A stretch of 64,000 bases of DNA, from NCBI GenBank assembly GCA_019787685.1, contig JAHNUO010000026.1:186001-250000 (forward strand), written 5' to 3'. The stretch is from Chiua virens (lineage: Eukaryota; Basidiomycota; Agaricomycetes; Boletales; Boletaceae). Each line of letters starts with the position of its first letter. Position 1 is the first letter of the stretch. A program made the translations under genes and the position numbers. Of this stretch, positions 1-13,312 are shown piece by piece. The notes below the pieces were generated by a model. The model worked only from the letters and a program-made list of their open reading frames with translations, did no database searches and was not told the DNA's origin.

Positions 1-2200
1 ATAATCGTTCGCATCCCATCCTCACCGTCAGGATGCACAATAGCTGTGTCTCTTCACCGATCTCGACTATCACATATCCGCGGGGTCCCCACGACGCAAC
101 AGCCGATCAAGGGCCATCGTCAGGCGGTCGCGCTCACCGCGCGGCGATGTGATTCTCTCCTCGGGCGCTCTCACCGACCCAGATGTATTCGTACCGGCGC
201 TTAAGAAGATTCCACTACGTCATACCTACATTGAAAGAGGCAGTGTCGCATATTCATTGCCAGTAACGGGCATCTCCCTAATGACCAATACCACTTTATT
301 GAACTCATCGGCGACTCGACGCCGTTGCTTATGTGGGGCCAACACAGTCGATGGCTATGCGCGTGCGGTTGACCTCGCTGTACAGTGCTGGGACTCAGGC
401 TTATCCGCGATGTCCGTCAAACCCGACAGAGACTCCACACACATGTGCGTGCTCGCCAGGCTAAGGAACCCACCCCTGAGGCCTCAAGCTTCAGGAGAGC
501 CCAAATACTCTATTACAAATGTCTAGTGTGACGACTGCGTCGGGTACCAGAAATCATGCCATCGCGTTCTGTATAACCCTCTACCCTGGATAATGAACTG
601 AGCCTTTCCATTCCAGCAGAGGTCATCTAGCAGTCACCGAAGAAACAGGTTGGAGATGGGGACCTTCTATGTAGAAGGGTCGCAGGTGAGCTTCACCTCT
701 CTTCTTCCGGGCCGCCGTTCCCCCGCGTGTTACTTAGGTAAGCAGATAGAACTGTGCACGATACAAGACATGAATGACATGACATGATAGCCAAGCTGAA
801 CTGCAAGCCATGCCCCCTACGCCATCGGCATTAGTAACGATAGTCAGCGCCTTCCCACTTACACTATATGAAATCAGAACCAACCGTTCCTATCGCTTCC
901 TGCCAGTCAGTCTGAGACGTTGTCCAGTGAGCCCTTTACTGCGTGGTGGGTCTGGTCGATCGTTGACGCCACGGTTCTAGGGTCCAGCGAGCTATCTGAC
1001 ACATCAAACCCGCCATTCATTCGTTGATCCGGTAATGCGGAGCACCGAACACGCCAATCAATCGAGGAAAGGGACAAACGATGGCGTAAATGTCCACTCT
1101 TCCCAAGCACGGCATCACGGTGAGCCACCGGACGACGATCCGCCACAACCGTTCTCGTGTCCAACACGTCACAACGATGCCGATGCATGACTGATATCTC
1201 ACAGCCGACAAATCATCCCCTGAAGTCAATTCGCGCGATATCACCCACTGGCAACTTGAAGATGTGGACCCTTGTTATCGATGATCGATGATCTGCCACA
1301 TCGATTTGTGCAAGGGGCCCCACACGTCGCGGATGTACGTCCGAGCGGGGGCTTCTAGCGGTTTTTCGGCGGCCGGAGCTTTGGGCTTCTTGGGACATGT
1401 GCTCGATGGTCACGTTCAACTGAGATTGGCGCGATTCGGGTGGGAACGGACAATATTTATTACCATGCACTTTACGGTCGTCGGATTACATACAAAGTAG
1501 TACTTGTCAACCCTAGTACGGTGCCAGACGGCCGAATCGGTCGTGTCATGGACTCCGGCTGCAGCTACCAAATCTTGGACTCCATGAACGTGGCTTACTC
1601 TCCAAGCCTCATCCTGCCGGTGGACTGCGACCTGCTGCGGTTTCTCTGGACGCACATTTTGTCAGCATTCCAAATTTTGGTGAGAAACCGGGGATGTCAT
1701 CAATCCGAATGCTTTTCTTCGTGGCTGACCAGTCTATTAGATCGTGAAGACCGCGCCGGCTGTGAATCAACACGGACCAAGGGAAGTGTGAATACACTAC
1801 AGTGTATCAGTAAGTGCAAATGAATGAGAATGACCTATGCTTACTTCCAGTCGTGGTGGAAAGAGACTGGAGGAAGGCATGAGGCGTCGACTTGGGTAAG
1901 GAGGTATATAGTGTAATGTAGGAAATGTACGTAGTGAAAGGCTAACTCTCAGCCCTGTTCGTACTTTTTCGACAAGCGCCTCTCATCTCGTGAAGATCAA
2001 CAGTGACCGACACCGATTCGAAGGGTATTACAGCTGTTTGAATCGCGAGTATTACCACTGGAGGTGTATCGCCTTGCCGGGTACTTCAGGCAGTGCGAGA
2101 GGTGTGAAACGGTTTCGTCATGGCTCTCGGCATCAATCCTTCGGACTCTACAGGGACTAGCAAGGGCTCGGGTGACCGTCACACCTCACACTCGTCCTCT
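1..2200. other. No confidently recognised gene
   Basis: Several open frames of 60-130 codons exist on both strands (for example 149-526 plus, 1440-1823 plus and 1416-1655 minus), but none shows a motif I recognise and none joins across plausible introns into a longer product. The stretch 907-1470 on the minus strand has protein-like composition in alternating frames and might be a degraded gene. I see no tandem repeats or element termini here. The window edge may cut off the rest of a gene. Confidence 0.5.
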
Positions 2201-3935
2201 CTACCGATCCACCGTCTCTAACGCAAAGTCCGTCGTCCCGATCTCGGACGACCCGTCAACGGGATCCCAAAACCGCATGTTGCCCATCGCTGCGAGCTCC
2301 TGGTCGACCATCCGACTCACGTCCCTTGATGTCCATGGATTCGTTCGGAGGCTGCGTAGGTTGAGCACGAGGCGTTGGCCAGCGACTGAGAGGAGTGGGA
2401 CCGATAGTCTGGTTTCGGGGCGAATTGGTTCGTGAGATGGTAGATAGGCGGGCGGTGTACACATACACGAGCTGAAGAAAGTTCCTTGAATCCTGGGTTT
2501 CGTGTCACCACGTCAACTTCGGATTGAAAACTTAATGAACGGGGAGGGGCTTACTTGACGGAACGCGGACCTGTTGTACATCAGCGCTGGTCAACAACAT
2601 AAGCATGAGGTGGACAGGGACGTACCAACATATCATTGAGAAGACGCTGTTGAACAGGCTCGTCTGTAAAGGGTTATATCAATCGGCCCCTGGTATCTAG
2701 GGCGAGACTAACCGCATAAAATAGGATAGCTGGATAGAAATCGAAGAAAAAATGTCTCCTATCAGTGTTGTGCCTTGCAACGAAACTGAGAGTTCGATTT
2801 TCTCACCATCGCGGACAAGAAGACGAATAAATGGCGAGGTACCGGCACGAGACCCCTTGAAGGTTCTGCAGAGGCCGTTGTATACCACTACCAACACGAT
2901 GCTGTCAATTAATAATCTACGTTGTATGTTAGCTCGGATCCAGATTGTTGTGCACGCCAAGTGACCCACACTGCAAACCACAGCAGCCACTGGGAGGACA
3001 AAAGCGACGTCAGGCATCTCGGTGCATACCTAACAGACAAAGGTCACCAACGCTATATGCTACAAGGGCCCAAATCAGCGTTGTCAGGGGCAATAACGAC
3101 CACGAATGAAACCACATACGCGGAATCACTGTCACGCAGACGCCGTCCACTGGCGGGAGCGCCGAACCTATAACGTCATCAGTTCCTCTCTCGCGACCTG
3201 ATCCTGGCACTCGTAGTCACATACCATAGCCGTGTTCCCACAAATAACACGCAATGCCGACCACCGTGAAGAGATAGATTAGATAGAGTGTGAATAACCA
3301 TACCCCAGCGCGGTAGGTGCACCCCCAAATGACCCAAGCGCGCATTATTACGATCACTGTACTTGACGCTCACTTTTATAATGACCTATGACAAGTAGCT
3401 GGCGAAAAGGGACTCACATCGTATGGACTCGCCAGAGAACAACATGAAGAACGTGCAATAGAGAAACCACCCGACGCAAAACTAAGTTGTGGGATGCCGG
3501 CGCACGAATAATAAATGGACGATCAGAGGAGAGGTCGCACGACCAGGAACAAGAATGCATACCTTCTGCGAACTATGGCTGAGCAGTCCCATTTGCTCGT
3601 ACGCGATCACTATCTGCCCGACCAAGTTCCCGTAGCGGTTTATCAGAAAACCTGTCTTGACAGCCGTCCAGGGTGCCTTCCAGATATACTCCACCTAATG
3701 ACGAGGAGCATCAACTTCAAGTTGGCAGTTATATTCTAAAGGTACGAAATACCTCTGGAGGAAGAGTTATCAGGTAATCATATACGAGCAACGATGCACT
3801 GGAGAAGGCGACGTATCTGCATAAACAGGTCGATGAGAGTGTGTGAGCCAATAAGTGCCTTCGGATAATCACCATCCCGAGTACTCACTTTAGCGTAAAC
3901 AGCTCGCTGATCGACAAGTGAAATACCGCTGACAT
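2201..3935 (-). CDS. DUF6533-family multi-pass membrane protein
   Basis: Spliced gene encoding a fungal seven-helix-like membrane protein of unknown function. The start is the ATG at 3935 (MSAVFHLSISELFTLK), followed by an intron. The next exons give the family hallmark LLVYDYLITLPPE, then VEYIWKAPW and INRYGNLVGQ (about 3482-3660). Further hydrophobic exons follow (FCVGWFLYCTFFMLFSGESIR near 3440; VIVIMRAWVIWGC near 3340), then SPFIRLLVRDGE (about 2815), and a C-terminal exon with SVAGQRLVLNLRSLR (about 2400). The three plus-strand genes at 44.9-51.5 kb share this exon order and these motifs, so they are paralogues. I found no stop that splicing could not avoid, but inner exon edges are by eye. 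Substrate and location are unknown; a plasma or organelle membrane is inferred. Confidence 0.75.
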
Positions 3936-5412
3936 GGCTGAGTTGGACGAACGTGATCAAGGCGAACTGCGAGCGACAGAACAAAGGTTTGCCAGGATTA
4001 AAGACGCACAAGATATTGTGGTGCGTAACTAGAAGGGAAGTCATTCACCTTTTGGCCCCAGGCCGTCACTCCTTTTAGGGAGTTATTGGTTGGCTCCGTC
4101 CTCCCAAATCGGGTCTTATCAATTGTTGATGATGTACTATCGTTTCAGATGTAACCATGAGTGGACCTGCATGGGATAACTATGAGACTGAAGTGGGAGT
4201 TTGCGTAAATTCCTGGCGCGGTTGGCGCCAAGGCCGCGGGGGGCCGTGAGGATTTCTTTTGAAGACGCTATTCCAAACGGTAAATACATCCCTTGCTTGC
4301 CATTCGGACATGTTACCAATGCGGTTTTCGGCTGAAAGTGTCCATAACATGTTCGATAAAGTGTAGATGAGCTGAGGATATGTTATAGTAACGGGTAACC
4401 GATACACATAAAAGGAATTACAAATGGACGAAGTTGTGTCACCCTGTGAATTCACTGCCTCATGCCATTCAAGTTGAACATGTTCCCAGCGGCCAAATCG
4501 TTTATGCCTTATGAATTTCCCTGGAAGTCCCTGCATGCACTTGGTGGGAATATTAGAGCACGTCCGAGAAAGGTCACAAATCCGTAAGTGGCGACGCGAT
4601 CCTCGCACTGCTAACTCAAGGAGGTCCAAGCGTTCAAGTCGTTCCACGTTCGGAACCGTCCGAATTTCCTGTTCTCTAGATGTTTTTGGGAGTACATCGA
4701 GCTCCGATGCATACGGTACGGTCTGACTAGGGACTCAAGACTGCATTGGTACCCTGTGATCCTGTCGCCGCTGTCGGTCTTTGTTAGTTCACAATTACCC
4801 GCATTTCTCGACTGCCATCTATGTCATAGGTACAATCAGTTCTTACATATAGCCAGTGTGCCGGCGGCGCAATTCAATCAATACAGGATATATTGACGTT
4901 TGAATAGAGACGCTAAGAAACGCGTATGAGGGTATATAGTTGTGGAGGCGGGCGCCGGTGGGAATCAGGCCTCGGGTCCCAAGGCATCCGGCGTTCGTGG
5001 GTAGTACCGGTCTGCACATCGACGACACGTAAATTTAACTCGAGATACTTTCCAATGCAGTGATGGACCTTGTGCATTATGGCTGGGGTACGCTCGCCAG
5101 AAATTTGAGCCTCAAAGGGATCACATAATTTGCAACCAAAAAGCCTAAGGTTCTAGGACTCGGAATAGCCCCCGGAAAAACCTGAAACATGATTCGACAT
5201 CGAGTGACTAGGAGAAGGAAACACTTATTATCGGAAGAACCCGAGAAGAATCAGACTAGAATGACAAGGACAAGGTGCGTTGAATGAAGTGCTCGAATCA
5301 ATCAGATGACGGAAATTTTACAAGCCTCACTCAGGCAGTCGCAGGATGTACTCCGCCTTTCGGATGAGTCAGACTCTCGACGAAAGCAACATTAATATTG
5401 TCATTGATCCCA
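3936..5412. other. Intergenic; one unassigned minus-strand ORF
   Basis: This lies between the divergent DUF6533 gene and SMC4, so it should hold both promoters. An ORF at 4180-4647 on the minus strand (155 codons, N-terminal leucine/arginine-rich segment) has no motif I recognise and could be a fragment of an F-box or leucine-rich-repeat protein or mere chance. I saw no transposon termini or repeats. Confidence 0.4.
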
Positions 5413-8400
5413 ATGCCTCCACGACGGTCCTGCCGAACACGCGGCTCATCCGCACAGCCAACATCAGCAGGGTCGATCGAGACGCCCTCCGATGCCACTA
5501 TTGGCAAACGAAAGCGCGGCCACTCGATCGCCAAAGACGAGACGGCCGTCGAGACAGCAAACACGACTCGGTCAAGGGCGAAAATCATCGTCCTCGCGCA
5601 CGCGTCCCAACCCCGCCTCTACTCGGTCAATGCCAAAGGGACGCGCGAGTGCTGGGTTCGAGCGGACGAGGGGCGCCAAAACCAGTGCGAAGATCAAAGG
5701 GGCACCGAAGTTGGAGGAGGTCCCTGAGACAGAGGAGGGGTCAGATTCAGTATAGAGGGGGAACGAAATGATGACGTGGAGGGACGTAGGCCCGACGCAC
5801 CTCCTGCCAGGAAGAAACCACGAAAGTCAGACGACGAGGAAGAGGAGGAGGAAGAGCAAGGACCTTTACAGAGAGGTAGATCTCGTCGTGTGGTCAAGGA
5901 AGTAGAAGAAGAAGAGAGCAGTCCCCCGGCATCCAAGACCCGACGTTCCGCAGCTAAGCCTCCGTCCTCGAAAACGACGAAGACCGCCGGCTCATCTCGT
6001 AGAGTTCCAAGACTTGAAAGTGACATCGAGGAAGAGCCGAAACACGAAGACGAAGAGGCCGTGATTACGATTGAAGATGATGAAGACACCCTCCCTGTTC
6101 AGACAGGTAGAAGTCGTAAAGCAGCTGCAGGCAAACCCGCATCGAAACAGTCGCAGTCCAAACCATCTTCCAACTATGCCAAGAAGCTATTCTATTCGGA
6201 GGACGAAGAGGAGGATAACGTCTCGACCGCGCGACCGCGCAAGTCTGTCCTTGCCACACCCCAAAAAGATCCTACGCCTGAACAACAGGTAGCAGCGGCC
6301 GAAGAAGAGGATGGCTTTGATGGCTTTGATCAGCAATACAAGGCTACTCCGCGCCGCACTGAACGACAAGATCCCAACAAGATCTTTTCCCCTGCTCAGT
6401 CGTCTGGCACTCCGAAACTGGCGCCACCAATGGAGGATGAAGAAGAGCAATCCCTCTTGGAGCCCAGAGTCAGATCGCAACCGCAACCGCAACCTTCTCC
6501 CGTTGAAGAAGGACCAAAATGTCGATTAGTCATTCACAAAATGGTACTGGTCAATTTCAAGAGCTACGCAGGAGGACAAGAAATTGGACCGTTCCACAAG
6601 GTACGCATCTCGTAGATTGTTCGAGAGTTAACCATACTTATCATCTCCGTGATCAGTCATTCTCATCGATAGTCGGTCCCAATGGCTCAGGTAAATCAAA
6701 TACCACCGACGCGCTTTTGTTTGTGTTCGGATACCGTGCATCGGGACTGCGACAGGGCAAACTATCCGAGCTGATCCATAACTCAGCTCGGTATTCCCAT
6801 CTCGATGAATGTCGCGTTGAAGTACACTTCCGCGAAATTATTGATTTGGTATGTGTTCTGCTTGAAAATTCGATCTGTATTTGCTTACAAGTCACTTAGC
6901 CTGGTCCCGACGCATACAAAGTAGTACCAAAATCCCAACTGATGGTGGGGCGGATAGCTTACAAGAACAACGCAAGCAAGCATACGATCAATGGATGTGC
7001 TAGCAACTTTACGGAGGTTCAGACGCTCCTCAAAGGTCGGGGGATCGATCTCGACCACAAGCGGTTCCTCATCTTGCAGGCAACCCATGGCCAATGAATG
7101 TCTCACTCAAAGCGATTTGACTTATGTACCAACCAGGGAGAAGTCGAGTCGATCGCCCAGATGAAGCCTAAAGCCCAGAACGAATATGAAGATGGACTGC
7201 TCGAGTACCTTGAAGACATCATCGGTACCTCCTCGTACAAAACCCCGATCGACGATGCACTCGCGGCAGTCGAGACTCGAGACTCTCATTGAACAACGAG
7301 TCGAGAAGCTGAACCGGTTACGCATCGTCGAACGGGAGAAGAATGCACTTGAAGGAGGCATTGGATTACCTGAGCTTATTTAACGACCATGTGAGAGCTC
7401 AGAGTCGACTCTGGCAATGGTACCTCTGGAAGTGCTTGGAGCAAGAAGCTAGGCTCAAGTCGCAGATTGTGAGCACTTTGATGTTAGTATTGCATCTGTC
7501 TGCTGATGAGATTGCTGTATAGTCAAAGTACCAGAAGGAGCTGGACACAGAGAGGGAGAGGAACAGAGACGACATTACTCACTTGGAGATGTTGGAGAAA
7601 CACTTTGAGGAACGTGCGAAGACATACGAGGTTCGTCGTCGTTCATGATCTCTTCTAGATTCGACCGCTCAGCTATCTCACCTTATCAGGAAGTGAAAAC
7701 TGCTGCTGAAGATGCTGTCAAAGACCAGATTGCGCATCCAAGCCGTCGGGCTCGAAGAACGGCGCAGGCATGCTAATACTAAGGCAAAGAAGCTGAAGAA
7801 GACGCTGGAGGAGGTTCACATCTCTTTTGTTGTTGCATATCATCCTCTCATGTAGTCCGATTCCGTCCACAGGATGAACAGGCCGCGGCTGAACGCACGA
7901 TCGAAGAGAGCACAGCCAAAATTGCACGCAAACGCGCAGAGATCGAGGAACATGAGGCGCAGCTCAGGAAGGAAGAGGACGTCCTTGAAAATATTCGGGA
8001 TAGCTTGAAAGGTATGTTATTATGTGTGTATCCTCTCTGGCCTGATGAACACTGCACTTGCAGCAGACAAGACGCAAGTATTCCACGACCAGATTGAGAT
8101 CAAGCAGAAAGACCTTCAGCCGTGGACTACGAAGATCAATAGGAAGAAGGCAGAAATCGATATAGCGACGAGCGAGAAGGATGCATTGGCGAAGAAAGCT
8201 GCCGGTGTCAAGGACGCTGTCAAGAATTCTCGGGAAGATCTTGAGCAGCAACAGGCATCGCAACAGGCCAAGATTAGTCTCTCTTACGATCGAGAATTTA
8301 ACTCGAGAATGATTTTGCATTGTAGCTCGAAGAGTTTAACAGCTTGAAAGCCACAAAGGCAAATTTGCAGAAGGAACTGCAGGCTCACGAGAAGAACTTC

Positions 8401-11366
8401 CATGTACGCGCTCGTATCCTACACGACACGCCATCACTCACTCGCGACCGTTCGTGTTTGCAGGCTGCTCAGGCACAGGTACAAGAATTGCGGGGCAAAT
8501 CGTCCTCTCTTCAACAGAGAACCGAGGAAGCCAAGGCATCTCAAGCGGCCAGTACATCGCAAAACAAGGTTCTTGATTCCCTCACCCGTCTCAAACAGAC
8601 CGGGCGCATCGACGGTTTCCACATACGTACTTTCTGTTCCTTACCTTTCAGATATGCAGAATCAGGCTTCCTGTAGGGTCGCCTAGGCACTCTCGGTACG
8701 ATTCCTGACAAGCACGACGTCGGGATCTCTACTGCTTGTGGTGCACTCCACAATATGGTCGTCGACACCGTGGCTCAGGGACAAGCTTGCATCGACTTCG
8801 GTCGCAAAACGTCGGTCGCGCTTCCTTCATGGTCCTCGAGAAGCTTCCCTCCGATCGCATTCACGAACGTATCCAGGCGCCCGAAAATGTCCCGCGGCTA
8901 TATGACCTCATCAAGCCTAAAGATCCCAAGTTCTTACCTGCGTTTTACAAGGCTGTTGGGAACACGCTCGTCGCAGACGATCTAGAGCAGGCTAACCGGA
9001 TCGCGTTCGGTGGTTCGAGGCGGTGGCGTGTCGTCACGCTCGCGGGCCAGCTGATCGATGCGTCGGGTACGATGTCGGGTGGTGGGAACCATGTCGCGCG
9101 CGGGGCGATGAGCTCCAGGTTGGCAGCGGATGTGGTCAGGCCAGAGATGCTGAGGCAGTTTGAACAAGAAAGTGACACTGCAGCAAGGGAGCTCAAAGAA
9201 GCGATCAGAGCGCTCAGGGCATTGGAGGGCGAGGGCGAGCGGTTGGCACTCTCAGGACCGCAGCTAGACATGGACATGGAGAAGCGGGTGCGTGACCTCA
9301 GGTGCGTATACCTCTCATCACTTGACGTGCTTTTTCTTGTTTCTGTTGGCGTTGGAGCGGAGCGCTCATTGGTTTACCATATTAGGGCGTAGAGCAAGCC
9401 CGATGCTCGGGACATGGCACGGATCGAGGCCCTCGAAAGGGAGATTGCGTCCGCGACGGCCGAGCTAGAGGAACTCCAGGCAAAATCGGACAAAATCGAG
9501 GACGCGATCAAGGAGCTCGAGAAGAAGATCCTCGATATTGGTGGATCGCGACTGCTCAAACAACGTTCCACCGTTGACGGTATCAAGCTACACATCAACC
9601 TCGCCAACGACGAGATCACGAAAGCGGAGGTGGCGAAAGCCAAAACTGAAAAGGACGTGGTTAAGCATGCGTCAGCGATCAAGGGGAACACCACTGTTGT
9701 GGCAGAAGCGGACGAGGAGATCAAGCAACTGGAAATGCAGCTGGAGGAGGTGGGCGAGTACTTGGAGAAGCTCAGGGTCAAGGTGGAAGTTGCGCAAACG
9801 GCAGCGGAGCATTCGAGGGATGACTTGGATACACTCAAGACGCAGCTGGAGAAGAAGCGGGAAGAGATACAAGAATTCAGAAAAAAAGAGGTATGTATGA
9901 TTTAAATATCGCGCACGAACGTTCTGATGTCTCTCGGTTAGATGGAGTTGACGTAGAAGCTAAACGATGTGAAAAAGGAGGCCAATGAGAACGAGGATGC
10001 GCTGCAGCACTGGCAACTGGAGCACGATAAGCTGAGGCTGGAGGAGATCGAGTGTGTTTCCCTGGAGTTTTGTGAGCACTTGACTGATACAGGAATGTAG
10101 CGACGACGACGACGACGAGGCAGAGGCAGCACTAGTAGATGGCGAGCCCTCACCACAGGTCAAACGGACGGGAATCAGGAGACCCACCACCCCAGAAACC
10201 ATCAAAACGTGAATCCTCAAACGAGTTGCACATCTACAGCGTCGACGAACTCACTCAATTCCGAAAGCGCGACCTGGTCGCTGACTCCGAGTATCTGGAC
10301 GGTGAGCAGCTCATCCTCGCTGCCGCAATTCCGTCCTGACCTCCACGTGATAGAAAAACTGAGCAGCGCCAAGCCTGACTTGACCGTACTCAAGGATTAC
10401 AAGAAACGCGAAGAAGAGTTCCTCCATCGTGCTAAAGACCTCGATCAGATCACTGATGCACGCGACGCACAGAAACAGAAGTACGATAATCTTAGGAAAC
10501 AGCGTTTGGACGAGTTCATGGCTGGCTTTAATATGATCTCTTTGAAACTCAAGGAGATGTATCAGGTTCGTGTTTCGATTCGTTCTTGAAGTATGCGAGT
10601 GCGACTCTACTTTCGGATAGATGATTACCCTTGGAGGGAATGTGGAACTGGAGCTGGTGGACAGCATGGATCCGTTTTCGGAAGGGATCATCTTCAGCGT
10701 GATGCCACCCAAGAAGAGCTGGAAAAATACCTCTAATCTCTCCGGCGCTGAAAAGGTAGGTTACATCCAGTCTCGTTGCTGTCAAAAACTCACGTATCCG
10801 TAGACACTCAGTTCTTTGGCCCTCGTGTTTGCACTGCACGTCTTCAAGGTAAGCGCCATGGTTGTGCGTGCACAAAGCTACCGACAGTCCACCCCGCTGT
10901 CTGTAGCCAACTCCTTTATACTTTATGGACGAGATTGACGCTGCGCTCGACTTCCGCAACATGTCGATCGTTGCCAACTACATCAAGGATCGGACCAAAA
11001 ACGCACAGTTCATTATCATCTCCCTGAGGTTCGTGGATCCCTCTTTGCTCTTGTCGCGCCCTCTGACATCTGGCAGAAACGATATGTTTGAACTGAGCCA
11101 TCGGTTGATCGGTATTTACAAGACCGCAAATGCGACTCAGAGTACGCCCGCACTGGCTTTCTCTTCTCTTGCGTACTGATCCGTCGCTAGGTATTGCAAT
11201 CGATAATCGCGCTCTCGTTCCGGTCAAGACCATGCCGTCTACAGTCACTACCTCTCCTGCATCACGCCCATACATAAGCTGGAATGTTGCTACTTTTCTG
11301 TACGCGCGGTGTTTCTTGCGTTTCTGTTCGTTTTATGTTTGTATTGCTAGATGCATTGTATGTTGA
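5413..11366 (+). pseudogene. SMC4: Condensin SMC4 subunit, frameshifted copy
   Basis: SMC4 is the ATPase arm of condensin that pairs with SMC2 to compact mitotic chromosomes. An acidic/basic tail (5413-6500) precedes VLVNFKSYAG and the Walker A GPNGSGKSN (about 6674-6700). Then come RQGKLSELIHNSARY, long coiled coils, the hinge with DASGTMSGGGNHVARGA (about 9057-9100), a second coiled coil, and the C-terminal head with LDPFSEG-like DSMDPFSEG, FMDEIDAALDFRN (about 10925) and ELSHRLIGIYKT. Lesions: a tandem CGAGACT duplication at 7271-7284 shifts frame and stops at 7290; frame changes near 7350, 7735, 8800 (apparent 4-base loss in the hinge) and 10150-10220; an in-frame TAG at 9954-9956; and LSGAEK instead of LSGGEK (about 10739-10756). 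The N-terminal tail also switches frame near 5520 and 5760. An essential gene should not tolerate this, so it is either a second decayed copy or a poor assembly; the first is favoured because the indels are not homopolymer errors. Confidence 0.85.
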
Positions 11367-12739
11367 TATCACTTTTAATGATACCTACATGTCCAATGAT
11401 ATAACCTCCGGTTCCCTTCTGCAATTATTGATGGGGTGCATTTGCAACAATTCTGTGACTGTTGCAATGTATTGTCATGTTGTGACATTTATGTATTATT
11501 TCCTAATGCAATTATAAGGGTATCTTTTTTCTTTAGAGTATATTTGTTTGATAAAACCTGAGATCCCAGTGTGTGCCTTTTCAAGCAGAAAATTGACTGG
11601 CATGAATAAGTACATTGAGTGTAATTCAAGTTTTGCACCAGAAGTGATATGCCCTCACAGGTGATTGTGATTAGAACATTTCAAATCTTGGAGGGTAAGC
11701 TGAAATGCCTTTCTTTTGATGCCTCAAACTTTATGGTGTGGCTGAGGACTGTGAGATATCAGTGATAATTGGGATGGGAAAGAGGCCCAGGGGGTGAGCA
11801 TTTGATGTCAAGTTACAGGAATGTAGCCAGTACAGTAATTATCCAAGATGGTGATCATTCACACTGGCAAGCAGCAAATCAGTCCCCATTTGGAGAGAAT
11901 TGAGAGGCATTGAATCTGATTGGACCTGGTTATGACCTCCACAAATCAGGTCAAGTCAAGTGACAACATCTGCTGCCTGTACCGGTATTCATGCTCCACA
12001 TTGACAGCAAGTTGACATCCCAAAATGCTTGCTCTGTCTTGCATTCTAAAAATTACCCATGTTCCATCCTTTGATATTGAAATGGTGTTCATGTCCACTC
12101 CTGTCTGCTTCAAATTGGCAAAACTCAACTTGAATGAGGTTATGTATGATATACAATTGAGTCCCCAGACTGCTTCTTACATATATCCACAGTGAAATGA
12201 CCTGAACTCAGTTAAGAGTTATGTAAGTTGTTGTGATCAAGACTTACTGAATGATGTAGAAGAGTAAAGCAGTCATTGGCAACTCCCACTGAGAATAGAT
12301 AGGGAATCTCCAAGAGGGTTTAACTGAAGTCCTCTGGAGAGTGACTTGGGGTTTACATACTACTGTATATGTTTATATCTATGTATGTGTCTAATTCTAT
12401 GCTATAGATAAGGATCTGTTGTGCTATTGGTAGAGATAGGGTGTGAGTTTGTTAAGACCATGTTCCTCTGGAGTCTGGACAGGGCATTGGGCTCAACTTA
12501 TGTGCTGCCCCCTTACTAGTGTCATGTCCTGGATTTAGGGATGGAGTTCAGAGATCAGGAGGGAATTGTTATGATTCATTCTTTTCCTTTCCTTTACTTT
12601 GATTTCACTATGCTTGGGTACTACAGGTACCTCACTATGTTCAACCAGCAAGGGCTTAACCCTTTGTTCTTTGATCTGCTTCTGCTTCTTCTGTCTTCTT
12701 TCCACTTTGTTTCACGAATGCAACTCCAGTCCAACCCAT

Positions 12740-12995
12740 CGTTGTTACAATAGCTCCAGGTAGGATTGATTGTAGCCACAAAAGTGCTAAGTAACAAGTG
12801 GCTGCAATAACTCAAACAACCACCACTTGATACATGGCACACTGCAGAGTTTCAAGGGGTTTGTTGGTTAGCTGGGTTGCTACCAACGAGACAAGAGATG
12901 ACTCAGGAAGTTTCCTAAGTTGTCTGGTTGAGAATCTATACTCTTGGGACTGAGGGGATCACGAGTGACTTCTGGGAAGTCTGAGGGGAGTTGAG
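12740..12995. repeat. Dispersed repeat, copy 1
   Basis: About 250 bases align with 63425-63680. The strongest core reads gctgcaataactcaaacaac followed by caccacttgatacatgg in both places, with similar flanks on both sides (gttac.at.g.tcc upstream; gagaatctat / ggaaatctat downstream). The copies are diverged, with substitutions throughout. It is probably part of a retroelement terminal or untranslated region; no coding capacity is seen. Confidence 0.75.
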
Positions 12996-13098
12996 GTTAC
13001 TCAGCTAGATTGCAGAGATCAAGACTAGTGTACAGGAGTACCTCAATGGACTATTTCTATGTACAGGAAGGTGCATAGACAAATGGACAAACAGGTGA

Positions 13099-13312
13099 CT
13101 GAGAAGAGCAGAACCAACACAAGTGGTCAAAAGGAATTGTATGATGCAAAGGCAGTGGATGATGACAAGAAGTAAATGAGTAAGCATTCAGGTTGAGCTG
13201 ATGCTGGTTAGATACCCTGAAGAGGGAAGATACGGTGTAGAAAAGTAATAATAGGTGATAAGAAGAAAGGTGGGGCGATAGGTTCGTCCCAAGGGGGGTT
13301 ATGTTTGAAGGG
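13099..13312 (+). repeat. Inverted homologous block, copy 1
   Basis: Two segments recur on the opposite strand about 1.5 kb away: gagcagaacca...aaaagga...tatgatgca near 13103-13160, and gaagaaaggtggggcgata...cgtcccaaggggggttat near 13262-13305. In the second copy each is reverse-complemented but their left-to-right order is kept. This cannot arise from one simple inversion and implies at least two rearrangements. Confidence 0.7.

Noticed and set aside
5694..6089. Minus-strand serine-rich ORF over the SMC4 tail
   Set aside because: Antisense of acidic Glu/Asp codons in the SMC4 N-terminal tail; poly-serine is the expected shadow.
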